Assembly (NCBI GenBank): GCA_027065045.1
Contig: JAMOOX010000007.1
Location: 1 to 64,000, forward strand
From: Campylobacteraceae bacterium
Lineage (GTDB): Bacteria; Campylobacterota; Campylobacteria; Campylobacterales; Sulfurovaceae
Direction: 5' to 3'
Length of the DNA stretch: 64,000 nt
Below, piece by piece: positions 25,381 to 35,975 of the stretch (its first letter is position 1; each line of letters begins with the position of its first letter). Under the pieces are notes generated by a model, which had not been told where the DNA came from, made no database searches, and saw nothing but the letters and a program-made list of their open reading frames with translations. Made by a program: the position numbers and the translations under genes.

Positions 25381-25602
25381 CTACAACTCTTCTTTGGCTT
25401 TTTGCAAAGCATCTATAACTGCATCAATATTAGCCTTTGGAAGATGAACTTTCCAATCAGGTTCGTTTGAACTCTCTTGTAGTGCTATCCCAATAGAAGC
25501 AATACTATCACTATCTTTACCATAAGGCTCTTCTACAATTGATACTGTAATCTTGCCATTTTTTGTACCATCTAATTTAATTTTTGCTATCTCTTGACTC
25601 AT
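25381..25602 (-). CDS. Small conserved-looking protein, 73 aa
   Basis: A 73-residue soluble protein (AKIKLDGTKNGKITVSIVEE, PDWKVHLPKANIDAVIDAL) with strand-rich N-terminus and C-terminal helix. No family was recognised. It is first in the minus-strand set with the IscU-like, ferritin-like and M20 genes, with 11 bases to the next start, so it is probably expressed with them. Confidence 0.65.
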   Translation of the reverse strand: MSQEIAKIKLDGTKNGKITVSIVEEPYGKDSDSIASIGIALQESSNEPDWKVHLPKANIDAVIDALQKAKEEL

Positions 25603-25666
25603 AATAATCTCCTAAATTTTAATATCTCAAATTATAGCATAAAAAATAAATATATCTAATATATGC

Positions 25667-25672
25667 TATAAT
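25667..25672 (+). promoter_or_regulatory. Extended -10 promoter of the gamma carbonic anhydrase gene
   Basis: TGCTATAAT ends 43 bases before the ATG at 25716, in the AT-rich divergent spacer (25603-25715). Confidence 0.55.
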
Positions 25673-25715
25673 ACTTTTAAATATACTACAATATAAGCTA
25701 ATAAAGGAATATAAA

Positions 25716-26237
25716 ATGACAATGAAATTTAAAGAGTGGAGTCCAAAACTTGGCAAAAATGCTTGGATAGCAGAGGGTGCTAGTGTGATTGGAAATGTAG
25801 AGATGGGTGAAGATAGTGCTATTTGGTTTGGTGTGGTTGTTCGTGGAGATGTTCATAGGATTAAAATTGGGGCAAGAAGCAATATTCAAGACCTCTCAAT
25901 GCTACATGTAACTCACTACAAAAAAGCTGATATGAGTGATGGTAATCCTACAATTATTGGAGATGATGTAACTGTTGGACATCGTGTTATGCTTCATGGT
26001 TGTACTATTGAAGATGCTTGTTTGATTGGAATGAGTGCTACAATTCTTGATGGTGCTGTTATTGGTAAAGAGTCAATTGTAGGGGCAAGTAGTCTAGTTA
26101 CAAAAAACAAGAAATTCCCTCCTAGAAGTCTAATTATGGGAAGTCCTGCTAAGTTTATAAGAGAATTGACACAAGATGAGGTAGATGAGCTTTATGCTTC
26201 TGCTAGTAGATATGTTAAGTTTAAAAATGAGTATTAA
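25716..26237 (+). CDS. Gamma carbonic anhydrase family protein (YrdA-like)
   Basis: A 173-residue left-handed beta-helix protein with hexapeptide repeats (WIAEGASVIGNVEMGEDSAI, IGDDVTVGHRVMLHGCTI, ILDGAVIGKESIVGA). The three metal-ligand histidines are present at LHVTHYK, VGHRV and MLHGC. The family includes active CO2 hydratases and proteins of unknown activity. ATG 25716 or the internal ATG two codons later could start it. It is transcribed alone. Confidence 0.88.
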   Translation: MTMKFKEWSPKLGKNAWIAEGASVIGNVEMGEDSAIWFGVVVRGDVHRIKIGARSNIQDLSMLHVTHYKKADMSDGNPTIIGDDVTVGHRVMLHGCTIEDACLIGMSATILDGAVIGKESIVGASSLVTKNKKFPPRSLIMGSPAKFIRELTQDEVDELYASASRYVKFKNEY

Positions 26238-26267
26238 AGGCTCTACTTTAATGGGTATATTTAAGAG

Positions 26268-26750
26268 ATGAAAAGAGTAATATTAATACTATTTATAATC
26301 AATTTATCTCTTTTTGGAGATTATAATATAATATACAAAGGCATCACCCTAGGTAGAATTAAAGATTTCTCAACCATTAAAAGTGGTTATCTAATAGGCA
26401 AACCCACCAACTCAATATTAAGGCTTTTAACCCCTTGGGATAATTACATCATCTATCAAGAGGGCAAAAAGCCAAATATAAAAGGTGATAATAAATATAA
26501 AAAAGATAAACATTTACTACTACATCTTATTAATAAACTTAGTAAATCGCAACCAAAATATCAAAAGTTTGAGACTAAAAAGTATAAATTAGTAATTAGA
26601 TGTAAAGATGGAATTTGTAATTATATTAGGACAAATAAATATAAAAATAGTACAACAAAAGGGTATTTAAGTTTTAGTAATAATATATTAGAAGAGTTAA
26701 AAGATTATGATTCTCGTTTGGCATTTAAAAGAGATAGTAAAAATAATTAG
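26268..26750 (+). CDS. Exported protein of unknown function
   Basis: A 160-residue protein with a signal peptide (VILILFIINLSLFG) and a basic mature part (YKGITLGRIKDFSTIKSGYL; KYKLVIRCKDGICNYIRTNK with two cysteines). No family recognised. It probably resides in the periplasm. It lies 30 bases after the carbonic anhydrase gene. Confidence 0.6.
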   Translation: MKRVILILFIINLSLFGDYNIIYKGITLGRIKDFSTIKSGYLIGKPTNSILRLLTPWDNYIIYQEGKKPNIKGDNKYKKDKHLLLHLINKLSKSQPKYQKFETKKYKLVIRCKDGICNYIRTNKYKNSTTKGYLSFSNNILEELKDYDSRLAFKRDSKNN

Positions 26751-26759
26751 GTATAAAAT

Positions 26760-26846
26760 ATGAATAATATAATAGAACAAAAGTTAAACAATCAAAAGAA
26801 TAAAGCTGTAATAAGTGCTAGAAAAGGGCATTGGGAAATTATTTGA
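26760..26846 (+). pseudogene. 28-codon gene fragment
   Basis: A short frame (MNNIIEQKLNNQKNKAVISA, then RKGHWEII and a stop) right after the exported protein. It looks like the N-terminus of a longer helical protein that lost its 3' part. Too short for a family call. Confidence 0.3.
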
Positions 26847-26852
26847 TTTTGA

Positions 26853-26858
26853 TATAAT
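26853..26858 (+). promoter_or_regulatory. Extended -10 promoter of the ATPase-HIRAN operon
   Basis: TGATATAAT ends 33 bases before the ATG at 26892, without a recognisable -35. It gives the ATPase-HIRAN pair its own promoter. Confidence 0.55.
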
Positions 26859-26891
26859 TATAAAAAGAATATACCATTGAAAAGGGACAAA

Positions 26892-28277
26892 ATGATAAAA
26901 ATAAATAAAATAGTTCTAAATAATTTTAGATTTTTTAGAGATGATAAAAAGCATAATAGTTTTGAATTAAATGGTGAGAATATGCTACTTTATGGAGAGA
27001 ATGGAAGTGGTAAAAGCTCTATTTTTAAGGCTTTTGAGTTTTTGGCTCAGACAGATATAGATAGAGAAGTATTTTTGAAATCTCAAAATATATTTAGTAC
27101 TCAAAAACCTTTTATAGAATTTAGTTTAGATAATAATAGAGAGATTATTATTGATGAGGATAATTTGGATAATAACTATTCATATCTTGAAGCATTGGAG
27201 ATATATAAGCCAATGCTTGAGTATAAAAATTTGCTCAAAATTCATTATCAAACAGATAAGAGTAAAGAGGAGATAAATATATATGATATGCTTAGAGAGC
27301 TATTTAGTGAGTATCCTATTGATGAAAATAAGATTTTGGGGGATATTAAAAATCCAAATATCTACTATGATAAACTAAAAGATATTATCAATAGTAAAGT
27401 ACTAGATGATATTAACCATTTTTTAAAGAAATTTGATGATACATTTCATATTAGAGAGTTCTTTTTTGATATGGAATTTACAGAAGATGGTAAGGTAGAG
27501 TTTATTGTAAATGTAAAAATTGATTTTATGGATAATGAGTTGAATATATATCATCATTTTTTAAATGAGGCAAGACTCTCTGCTTTGGCTATTGCTATAC
27601 ATTTTGCTATTATTAGAAATGTATCGGATAAGCTTGATAGTAGTTCATTAAAACTGCTTATTTTAGATGATTTATTAATGAGTCTTGATATGAGTAATAG
27701 ACTTAGTTTGATAACATTGTTAAAAGAGTATTTTTATGATTTTCAGATATTTTTATTTACCCATGATAAAAACTTTTTTGAGATATTAAAAGATAAAATG
27801 AGATGGAAAAGTTACGAGATATATGTAGATAGTAAAGATTTAGAAAAGCCATTTATCAAAAAATCTCTAAATTACTTTGAGAGTGCTAAAAAGTATTTTG
27901 AAGAGTATGATTATCCTGCTTGTGCTAATTATTTGCGAAAAGAGGTAGAGAGGATTAAAAAGATAAAAGAGGGAGAAGAGACATTTATAAATAGTGATAA
28001 AAAAATATTTAAAAAGCTTAAAAATATGATTTTATCTACTGATTTAAGTGATATTAAAAATAGAGATAAAATTTGTGGTAAGCTTATTGGCTTTAAAGAT
28101 GGATTTGAAGATGATAGAGATAGTGGGGTGGAGATAGATTTAAGAGATATAAAGTCTATTACAGATAGAATTTTAAATCCTCAATCTCATGATGATACCT
28201 TAAGACCATTATATAAAAAAGAGTTAAAAGAGGCAATAGAAATCATTCAAACTATTAGAGATAATATAAAATTATGA
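26892..28277 (+). CDS. RecF/SMC-type AAA ATPase, short-armed
   Basis: A ~461-residue ABC-class ATPase. It opens with IVLNNFRFF and Walker A GENGSGKSS, has a signature-like segment LNEARLSALAIAIHFAII, Walker B LLILDDLLMSLDMSNR and a His-switch FLFTHD. Only ~180 residues separate Walker A from the signature, so the long coiled-coil arm of RecN/SMC/RloC types is missing. The C-terminal ~150 residues are helical and end with ILNPQSHDDT and KELKEAIEII, a tail also found in defence-type ATPases. ATG 26892 is preferred over TTG 26877 because AAAAGGGA lies just upstream. The stop overlaps the HIRAN gene by four bases (ATGA). A nucleic-acid-sensing role is inferred. Confidence 0.8.
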   Translation: MIKINKIVLNNFRFFRDDKKHNSFELNGENMLLYGENGSGKSSIFKAFEFLAQTDIDREVFLKSQNIFSTQKPFIEFSLDNNREIIIDEDNLDNNYSYLEALEIYKPMLEYKNLLKIHYQTDKSKEEINIYDMLRELFSEYPIDENKILGDIKNPNIYYDKLKDIINSKVLDDINHFLKKFDDTFHIREFFFDMEFTEDGKVEFIVNVKIDFMDNELNIYHHFLNEARLSALAIAIHFAIIRNVSDKLDSSSLKLLILDDLLMSLDMSNRLSLITLLKEYFYDFQIFLFTHDKNFFEILKDKMRWKSYEIYVDSKDLEKPFIKKSLNYFESAKKYFEEYDYPACANYLRKEVERIKKIKEGEETFINSDKKIFKKLKNMILSTDLSDIKNRDKICGKLIGFKDGFEDDRDSGVEIDLRDIKSITDRILNPQSHDDTLRPLYKKELKEAIEIIQTIRDNIKL

Positions 28278-28570
28278 CAATAGAACTATCAATCTTTTAT
28301 ATAGCAGGGTTACAGTATTGTATAGATGGATTAGGAGTGAAATTATATCAAGATGATTACCTATCTCTTAGAGTAGATAAAAATAATCCAAATGATAAAT
28401 ATGCTATTGCTATATTTAAAGATGATATTAAATTAGGGTATGTGCCTAAGGGGATAAATCGTGATATATATGAGTATCTTGATAATGATATTAAGATTAA
28501 AGTATTAAAATTTAATGGAGAGTTGCCACCTTGGGAGAGAATTCAAGTGGTAGTTTTCTTAGAAGAGTAG
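28274..28570 (+). CDS. Stand-alone HIRAN domain protein
   Basis: A 98-residue protein that is almost only a HIRAN domain: YIAGLQYC, DDYLSLRVDKNNPNDKYAIAIF, KLGYVPKGINRDIYEYL. HIRAN domains bind DNA ends, notably free 3' ends, in HLTF/Rad5 helicases and in bacterial stand-alone forms. The ATG overlaps the ATPase stop (ATGA), so translation is coupled and a complex is likely. The truA start lies 3 bases after its stop. Confidence 0.85.
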   Translation: MTIELSIFYIAGLQYCIDGLGVKLYQDDYLSLRVDKNNPNDKYAIAIFKDDIKLGYVPKGINRDIYEYLDNDIKIKVLKFNGELPPWERIQVVVFLEE

Positions 28571-28572
28571 AG

Positions 28573-29295
28573 ATGAGAGTAAAAGCAGTAATATCTTATA
28601 ATGGAAATCTATTTTATGGGTTTCAAAAGCAAAAAGAGACAAACCAAACAGTAACTAATAGAGTAGAAGATGCTCTAAAAAAGATAAATATTAATAGTGA
28701 TATTATAGGAAGTGGTAGGACAGATAGAGGGGTTCATGCTACTGGGCAGGTGATAGATTTTGAAGTACCTAAGTATTGGAGTGATTTAAAAAAGCTTAAA
28801 ACTTCTCTTAATAGGATTTTAGAGGGTGTTAAGATAAAGCATATTATAAAAGTTGATGATAAGTTTCATTCACGATTTAGTGCTAAAAAAAGGGTATATA
28901 GATATGTTTTTAAAACTACTAAACTATCTCTATTTGAAGAGGATTTTATCTCATATTATAATAGTTTTGATATGGATAAACTTCAAGATGGACTTGATAT
29001 ATTGATAGGTACTCACGACTTTGGTTTTCTTATCAAGCAGGGGTCATATACTCATACAAATATTAGAACCATATATCAAGCATTTTATAAACAACGCAAA
29101 AATTATCATTTTATATATTTTACTGCTAATGGATTTTTGAGGGCTCAGGTGAGAATGATGATAAATTTGGTAATGCTTTATGCACAAGGTAAGATTAGTA
29201 GAGATGATATAGTATCACAATTAAATCTAAAGCATAGAATAACTACAAAACTAGCATCACCACAAGGGTTATATCTAGCTAGAGTTTTATATTGA
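28573..29295 (+). CDS. truA: tRNA pseudouridine synthase A
   Basis: A ~240-residue TruA that makes pseudouridine at tRNA positions 38-40. Motifs: ISYNGNLFYGFQKQ, the catalytic Asp in GSGRTDRGVHATGQV, FHSRFSAKKRVYRYV and NGFLRAQVRMMINL. ATG 28573 is the natural start; the longer frame from 28531 runs through the HIRAN 3' end. Convergent with murI. Confidence 0.93.
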   Translation: MRVKAVISYNGNLFYGFQKQKETNQTVTNRVEDALKKININSDIIGSGRTDRGVHATGQVIDFEVPKYWSDLKKLKTSLNRILEGVKIKHIIKVDDKFHSRFSAKKRVYRYVFKTTKLSLFEEDFISYYNSFDMDKLQDGLDILIGTHDFGFLIKQGSYTHTNIRTIYQAFYKQRKNYHFIYFTANGFLRAQVRMMINLVMLYAQGKISRDDIVSQLNLKHRITTKLASPQGLYLARVLY

Positions 29296-29297
29296 GT

Positions 29298-30041
29298 TTA
29301 ATTATCTAGCCATTTCATAGCTATTTTTCTTAGTCCATCTACATTATCAGAGGCATAAATTTTGAGATTTGTATTATCAAATCTGTTTTTAATCTTTAGA
29401 TTATTTTCTAAGTACTCTACAATTGCTTCGCCAGAGTGTATCATAATTGGGGTTTTATTAAAATAGTTGTTAATTGAGTGGCTAATAAGTGGGAAGTGGG
29501 TACAACCCAAAATTATTGCATCTGGTTTTTTTAAATCTTTAAAATAGTAATTTATTGTACTATCTAAAATATCTCCATCAAAAAGCCCCTCTTCAACGAT
29601 AGGTACAAATAGTCCTGTTTGGATTGCTTGGATATTATTATACCCTAATAATTTTATCTCTTTTTGGTATCTATTTGAAAGTATAGTTGATTTTGTGGCT
29701 ATTACTAATATATTGGAGTCTTTATTTAGCATTCTATTCTCTAATGCCTTGACACCTGATGTGATTACTCCTATTATAGGATAAGAGCTTTTAGAACGCA
29801 TTGTAGGCAAGGCATAAGCACTTACTGTATTACAAGCTGTAATAAGTAGGTCTATATCAAAATTATTAAAAAATTCTATCGCTTCAAGAGAGTATCTAAT
29901 AATGGTATTTTCATCTTTTGTGCCATAAGGGACTCTTGCTGTATCTCCATAATATATAATCTCTTCAAAAAGATTATGTTCTAAAAGAGATTTTACAACA
30001 CTAAATCCACCTACACCACTATCAAATATACCCACTCTCAT
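29298..30041 (-). CDS. murI: Glutamate racemase
   Basis: A 247-residue enzyme making D-glutamate for peptidoglycan. FDSGVGGFSVV, ITACNTVSAYALP (first catalytic Cys) and LGCTHFPLI (second catalytic Cys) are all present. Directly downstream of rho (13-base gap), likely co-transcribed. Confidence 0.94.
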   Translation of the reverse strand: MRVGIFDSGVGGFSVVKSLLEHNLFEEIIYYGDTARVPYGTKDENTIIRYSLEAIEFFNNFDIDLLITACNTVSAYALPTMRSKSSYPIIGVITSGVKALENRMLNKDSNILVIATKSTILSNRYQKEIKLLGYNNIQAIQTGLFVPIVEEGLFDGDILDSTINYYFKDLKKPDAIILGCTHFPLISHSINNYFNKTPIMIHSGEAIVEYLENNLKIKNRFDNTNLKIYASDNVDGLRKIAMKWLDN

Positions 30042-30054
30042 TGAAAATTATATT

Positions 30055-31362
30055 CTACTTATTCATCATATTTAAAAATTCTTCATTAGACTTAGTTTTA
30101 CCCATTTTAGAGAATAAGAATTTAAGTCCCTCTACCTCTTCCATATTTTGCATAGCATTTCTTAATGCCCATACTTTTTGAAGAGTCTCTGGAGAGCTTA
30201 ATAACTCCTCTTTTCTTGTAGCTGATTTGGTTACATCAATAGCAGGATATACTCTTCTTTCAGATACATTTCTATTTAGAACTACTTCCGAGTTACCAGT
30301 ACCCTTGAACTCTTCAAAGATTACTTCATCCATTCTACTACCTGTATCGATTAGAGCTGTTGCTATAATTGTAAGGCTTCCACCATCTTCTATATTTCTA
30401 GCTGCTCCAAAAAATCTTTTTGGTTTATGTAGAGCATTTGCATCTACACCACCACTTAATACTTTACCACTACTTGGAGTTACAGTATTATATGCCCTTG
30501 CCAATCTTGTGATAGAATCAAGTAAAATAATTACATCTTGTCCTAACTCTACTCTTCTTTTGGCTCTCTCTATTACCATTTCAGCTGTTCTTACATGGTT
30601 TTGAGCAGGTAGGTCAAATGTAGAGCTATATACCTCACCTTTGACACTTCTTTGCATATCTGTAACCTCTTCAGGTCTCTCATCTACAAGTAATACCATT
30701 AAAGATGCTTCAGGGTTATTTTTGCTAATACCATGAGCCAACTCTTTTAGAAGTTCTGTTTTACCTGTTCTTGGAGGTGCTACAATTAATGCTCTTTGTC
30801 CTTTACCAATAGGGCTAAATAGGTCTAATACTCTACCTGTAAAGTGCATTGGGTGATACTCTAATTTTAGTTTATCATTAGCATATAGTGGTGTAAGGTT
30901 TGAAAATAGTGGTCTTTGCTTAGATTTCTCTGGTGCTAAATAGTTAATAGCTTCTATTTTAAGTAGAGCATAATATTTCTCTTGGTCTTTTGGAGAACGG
31001 ACTTGACCTGTAATAACATCACCATTTCTAAGGGCAAATCTTCTAATTTGAGTCGCACTTACATAGGTATCATTTTTGCTATTTGCGAAGTTTCCATCAA
31101 TAGAACGCAAGAAACCATAACCATCATGCATAACCTCTAATATCCCAGTATAAAGAATAAATCCACCTTGTGATACTTGTGATTTTAGGATTTCAAATAT
31201 TAAATCTTTTCTTTGAAACTCATTTGGGTTCTCTACTTTTACAGTCTTAGCAATTGTTACAAGCTCTTTTAATGGCTTTTGTTGTAACTCCTCTATCTTG
31301 TGTCCATCAACGGGAACATGAGTCCTGCTTTTTCTAGTATTGGGTTTTTTATTTTCACTCAT
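30055..31362 (-). CDS. rho: Transcription termination factor Rho
   Basis: A 435-residue hexameric RNA helicase. The N-terminal helical part and CSD RNA-binding fold ([31 protein letters not shown]) precede the motor: Walker [27 protein letters not shown], Walker [19 protein letters not shown] loops [21 protein letters not shown]. It terminates transcripts and silences foreign DNA. Length is normal. Confidence 0.96.
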   Translation of the reverse strand: MSENKKPNTRKSRTHVPVDGHKIEELQQKPLKELVTIAKTVKVENPNEFQRKDLIFEILKSQVSQGGFILYTGILEVMHDGYGFLRSIDGNFANSKNDTYVSATQIRRFALRNGDVITGQVRSPKDQEKYYALLKIEAINYLAPEKSKQRPLFSNLTPLYANDKLKLEYHPMHFTGRVLDLFSPIGKGQRALIVAPPRTGKTELLKELAHGISKNNPEASLMVLLVDERPEEVTDMQRSVKGEVYSSTFDLPAQNHVRTAEMVIERAKRRVELGQDVIILLDSITRLARAYNTVTPSSGKVLSGGVDANALHKPKRFFGAARNIEDGGSLTIIATALIDTGSRMDEVIFEEFKGTGNSEVVLNRNVSERRVYPAIDVTKSATRKEELLSSPETLQKVWALRNAMQNMEEVEGLKFLFSKMGKTKSNEEFLNMMNK

Positions 31363-31478
31363 AAAAAGTCCTCTTGTATTTTGATTTTTTATATAATTAA
31401 TGTAGAATTTAATTTAAGAATTATTTTAAAGAAATAATCTCTAAAGCTAACAAAATAGTAACATAATAAACCTTAATA

Positions 31479-32989
<1,511 letters not shown>

Positions 32990-33086
32990 CTATTACCTTT
33001 TTATATTTGTATCTTAGAAAAGATATTTGTTCAATATCTTTCCAAAAAATTGAATATTTTTCTTAAGTCATTGGCATTAACCAATT

Positions 33087-33404
33087 TTACCCCAACATTA
33101 TATTATATGGTCGTTCTATTTTAGATACTAATTGTGAGATACTTACATTTCTTGACTCTCTAGCAAACTCTTTGCCATCTAAAAAAACTATCATTGTTGG
33201 GATTGAAAATACTCCAAAGTGTGAAGATACTTCTATATTATCTTTTGCATTTAGATATAACTGTTCTACTTTTGGAAAATTGCTATTAAATGCCTCTTTG
33301 ATTTTGGGGCGAAGGGTTTCGCATACTCCACAATTATCTCCCCAAAAGTATAGTAATACTCCATCTTTTGATTTTATATACTCTTTTATCTCTTCTAAAT
33401 TCAT
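33087..33404 (-). CDS. Thioredoxin-like protein
   Basis: A 105-residue thioredoxin fold with the redox motif WGDNCGVCETLRP (CGVC rather than CGPC) and the cis-Pro loop VFSIPTMIVFLDGKE. No signal peptide, so cytoplasmic. Its ATG overlaps the stop of the DUF2207 gene by four bases. CGVC suggests a redox potential different from housekeeping TrxA. Confidence 0.85.
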   Translation of the reverse strand: MNLEEIKEYIKSKDGVLLYFWGDNCGVCETLRPKIKEAFNSNFPKVEQLYLNAKDNIEVSSHFGVFSIPTMIVFLDGKEFARESRNVSISQLVSKIERPYNIMLG

Positions 33405-35176
33405 ATTTTTTTGCCTTTTTGTTTTGTTTTTGAACTAATTGAATCTATTGTAATAGCCTCTCGCATATCTTTATAAAAATATTTAAGTGTATAAATTTCA
33501 CTTCCCATATACCATTTAGGAGTATCTACTCCTAGTTTATGATAGAATGATACCCATTTTTTACTATTATTAAATAGCATTGCATAGGGTAGATATTTAT
33601 CTAAATATAATGGGTCTTGCATAAGTTTTTTCTTAATATCTTTCATTGTTGCACGGTTTATAAATTTCTCAATTGTATCTAAATATGCTTTGGCTATTGA
33701 GCCTTTTCTTGTGTATCTGCCTATTTTATTATAGGTAAATTGATTGAGGATATAGGTAAATAGTATCAAGAATATTGGTGTATATTTTATATTATTTAGA
33801 CCTATTTCTATATAGTTTTTGGTAAATGGTATTGATATAGCTACCATTGATATAAGTGCTAATATTCTGGTGGTTGTTCTTCCATTTACAATAAGTAGCA
33901 TTAAAGCTATAAGTAATATAGTGTGTAGTAGTGATATTAGAGTAATATTAGTACCTAATAGGTTGATAGATGAGTATATAGAAAATAGTATTAATGGTGT
34001 TGTTACTGTTAATATTTTTATTAAAAATAGTTTTTTTTCTCGTTTTGGACTATTTTGCATATATTTTTCTCTATAAGACCATGCATATATTAGTTCTGTA
34101 ATTACTTTATAACCTTTTAAAAATTTATCTGCTTGTTTATTTGATTTCTTTTTGATATTAATTACTCGTTCGCTAGAAAATAGTATATTTTCTAATAGAT
34201 ACCTCATCTCATAAGATAGGTTTTTGGTATCTTTATCTACTTTATATAGTGTTGCTGGTCTGGATTGGTCATATTTGGTTATATCTATATATCCCTTTTG
34301 TGCCAACTCTATAATAGCAATTGTAAATATAGAGTTATTGATAACTTTATTATATAAAAGAGCAGATTGTAAAATATCTAATTTTGATGGTGGTTGATAT
34401 TTAGAGTATATTGCTTTATTAAATTTATCAAAACCCAATAGTATCCAATATTTATAACTAAAAATAGAGATTAAAAATAGAGCAAACCAGTTCCAAGTAG
34501 TAAAAATTTGCTCTTTTACACTCAAAGAGAAATTTGTTTTACCATTTTGTTTTAGTATATTAATAGGATATATTATCTCTATTTTTTTACTCTTATTTTG
34601 GTTTATAGAGCCAATATCTATTTTAGCTTCATTTGGATTATCCCATTTTATAGTAGAATTTGGCTTTGTTTTGATAAGAGCATTTTTATTTGAAAGAGAG
34701 TAGGGGAGTATCACATTGATAGATGCTCGTTTAATATTTAGACCAAAATTATTTATAATATTAAATCTACTTATATCAAATTTATTATTATAATTAGATA
34801 CTCCTCTATTAATAGTATAAAAGAGGTTATATCTATGTACTCCTTTTAATCTATTAGTATTGGTAGATACTCTAATATATTTTGAATTAATTTTAGTCTG
34901 TTTATACTTTTCTACTCTTCCATCTCTCAAAAGAGATATATTCATAATTCCAATATCTCTATTATATATTCCTACTTTAAAGGCATAAGATATATCAAAA
35001 TTTATATCCTCTTGCTGTGTATTAAAATCATATATTATCTCTTGATTTACTTCAATTTGACCAGATTGTAGAAGTTTGAGTTCTATATTATACTCTTTTA
35101 TACTATTGTTACCCCAAATAAATATTGGTAAAAAATATAAAAAAATATAGTATTTAAAAAAAGATTTGATATTCAT
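33401..35176 (-). CDS. DUF2207 family membrane protein
   Basis: A 591-residue protein: signal peptide (YYIFLYFLPIFIWG), a beta-rich extracytoplasmic DUF2207 domain (IEVNQEIIYDF, YAFKVGIYNRDIG, HRYNLFYTI), a membrane helix near 230, a cytosolic winged-helix-like part (LLYNKVINNSIFTIAIIELAQ, IDITKYDQ), and several more helices (~375-455). The last ~100 residues include AYLDTIEKFINRATM and YLPYAMLF, the conserved end of the family. Function unknown; overlap with the thioredoxin-like gene hints at a linked role. Confidence 0.8.
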   Translation of the reverse strand: MNIKSFFKYYIFLYFLPIFIWGNNSIKEYNIELKLLQSGQIEVNQEIIYDFNTQQEDINFDISYAFKVGIYNRDIGIMNISLLRDGRVEKYKQTKINSKYIRVSTNTNRLKGVHRYNLFYTINRGVSNYNNKFDISRFNIINNFGLNIKRASINVILPYSLSNKNALIKTKPNSTIKWDNPNEAKIDIGSINQNKSKKIEIIYPINILKQNGKTNFSLSVKEQIFTTWNWFALFLISIFSYKYWILLGFDKFNKAIYSKYQPPSKLDILQSALLYNKVINNSIFTIAIIELAQKGYIDITKYDQSRPATLYKVDKDTKNLSYEMRYLLENILFSSERVINIKKKSNKQADKFLKGYKVITELIYAWSYREKYMQNSPKREKKLFLIKILTVTTPLILFSIYSSINLLGTNITLISLLHTILLIALMLLIVNGRTTTRILALISMVAISIPFTKNYIEIGLNNIKYTPIFLILFTYILNQFTYNKIGRYTRKGSIAKAYLDTIEKFINRATMKDIKKKLMQDPLYLDKYLPYAMLFNNSKKWVSFYHKLGVDTPKWYMGSEIYTLKYFYKDMREAITIDSISSKTKQKGKKI

Positions 35177-35194
35177 AGTTCTAATTTATTCTAA

Positions 35195-35212
35195 AGATGG
35201 GAAAACCCACCT
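35195..35212. repeat. Imperfect copy of the GGTGGGT/ACCCACC hairpin
   Basis: AGATGGG, AAAA, CCCACCT: the same repeat type as at 11679 and 19782 with one mismatch in the stem. It lies between two minus-strand genes. Confidence 0.4.
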
Positions 35213-35215
35213 TAA

Positions 35216-35821
35216 TTATGATTTTGGCACTAGTGTGCTATTGCTATCTAATGCTCCAAGAGTACTCTTTGGATATACATTTAAATATGTAGATGATTCA
35301 TATATCATCATAGCATTTGGTTCTTTGATATGAACAGTCTCATAACCCATATAACCCTTTTCATTAAATACAGCATAATTATCTGTCTCATTTAATTTAT
35401 CTAATTTTATATCTGATTTATTTTTTCTAAATCTCTCTAATGCACTTTTTGAACTTGTTTGAATAGACTCTTTTGTCCCTACAAACATTTGATTATGTTT
35501 TCTAAAGTATATTAAAGTTACATTTGCTACTCTCTCATTATTATATATCATAACATCAGTAAATAGAGTATCTGCATTTTCAACTTTAGAATCACTTCCT
35601 GTTCTATTTGAAATCCAATGTGTGTACCAACCATTTTTTAGAAATGGCTTCAACTCACCATATATATCATTTCTTGATTTGTCATCTGCATCACTAAAGT
35701 GTAAATCTTTTAGTATCTTATTTAAAAGAGACCTATGGTCAGATGGAATTGCACTTACAGCACTTAGAGCATATAGATTTGTAAAGCAAACCAATATAAA
35801 AGCTAACATAAATTTTTTCAT
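35216..35821 (-). CDS. Exported protein of unknown function
   Basis: A 201-residue protein with a signal peptide (FMLAFILVCFTNLYALSA). The mature part (DADDKSRNDIYGELKPFLKN, WYTHWISNRTGSDSKVENAD, VANVTLIYFRKHNQMFVGTK) is not a family I recognise. It lies upstream of the DUF2207 gene on the same strand, 39 bases away, with the imperfect repeat in the gap. Confidence 0.65.
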   Translation of the reverse strand: MKKFMLAFILVCFTNLYALSAVSAIPSDHRSLLNKILKDLHFSDADDKSRNDIYGELKPFLKNGWYTHWISNRTGSDSKVENADTLFTDVMIYNNERVANVTLIYFRKHNQMFVGTKESIQTSSKSALERFRKNKSDIKLDKLNETDNYAVFNEKGYMGYETVHIKEPNAMMIYESSTYLNVYPKSTLGALDSNSTLVPKS

Positions 35822-35975
35822 AAAAACTCCCTTGTATTTTGATACTATAATTTTACCATTATACTCTTTAAGCCTTGCTATCTTAAACTTTATTTAGATA
35901 TACTTATGCTGTAATACAAAACTTTTCCAAATTACAATCAAATAACATATATTTATAAAAGACAGGAGTTCTATT

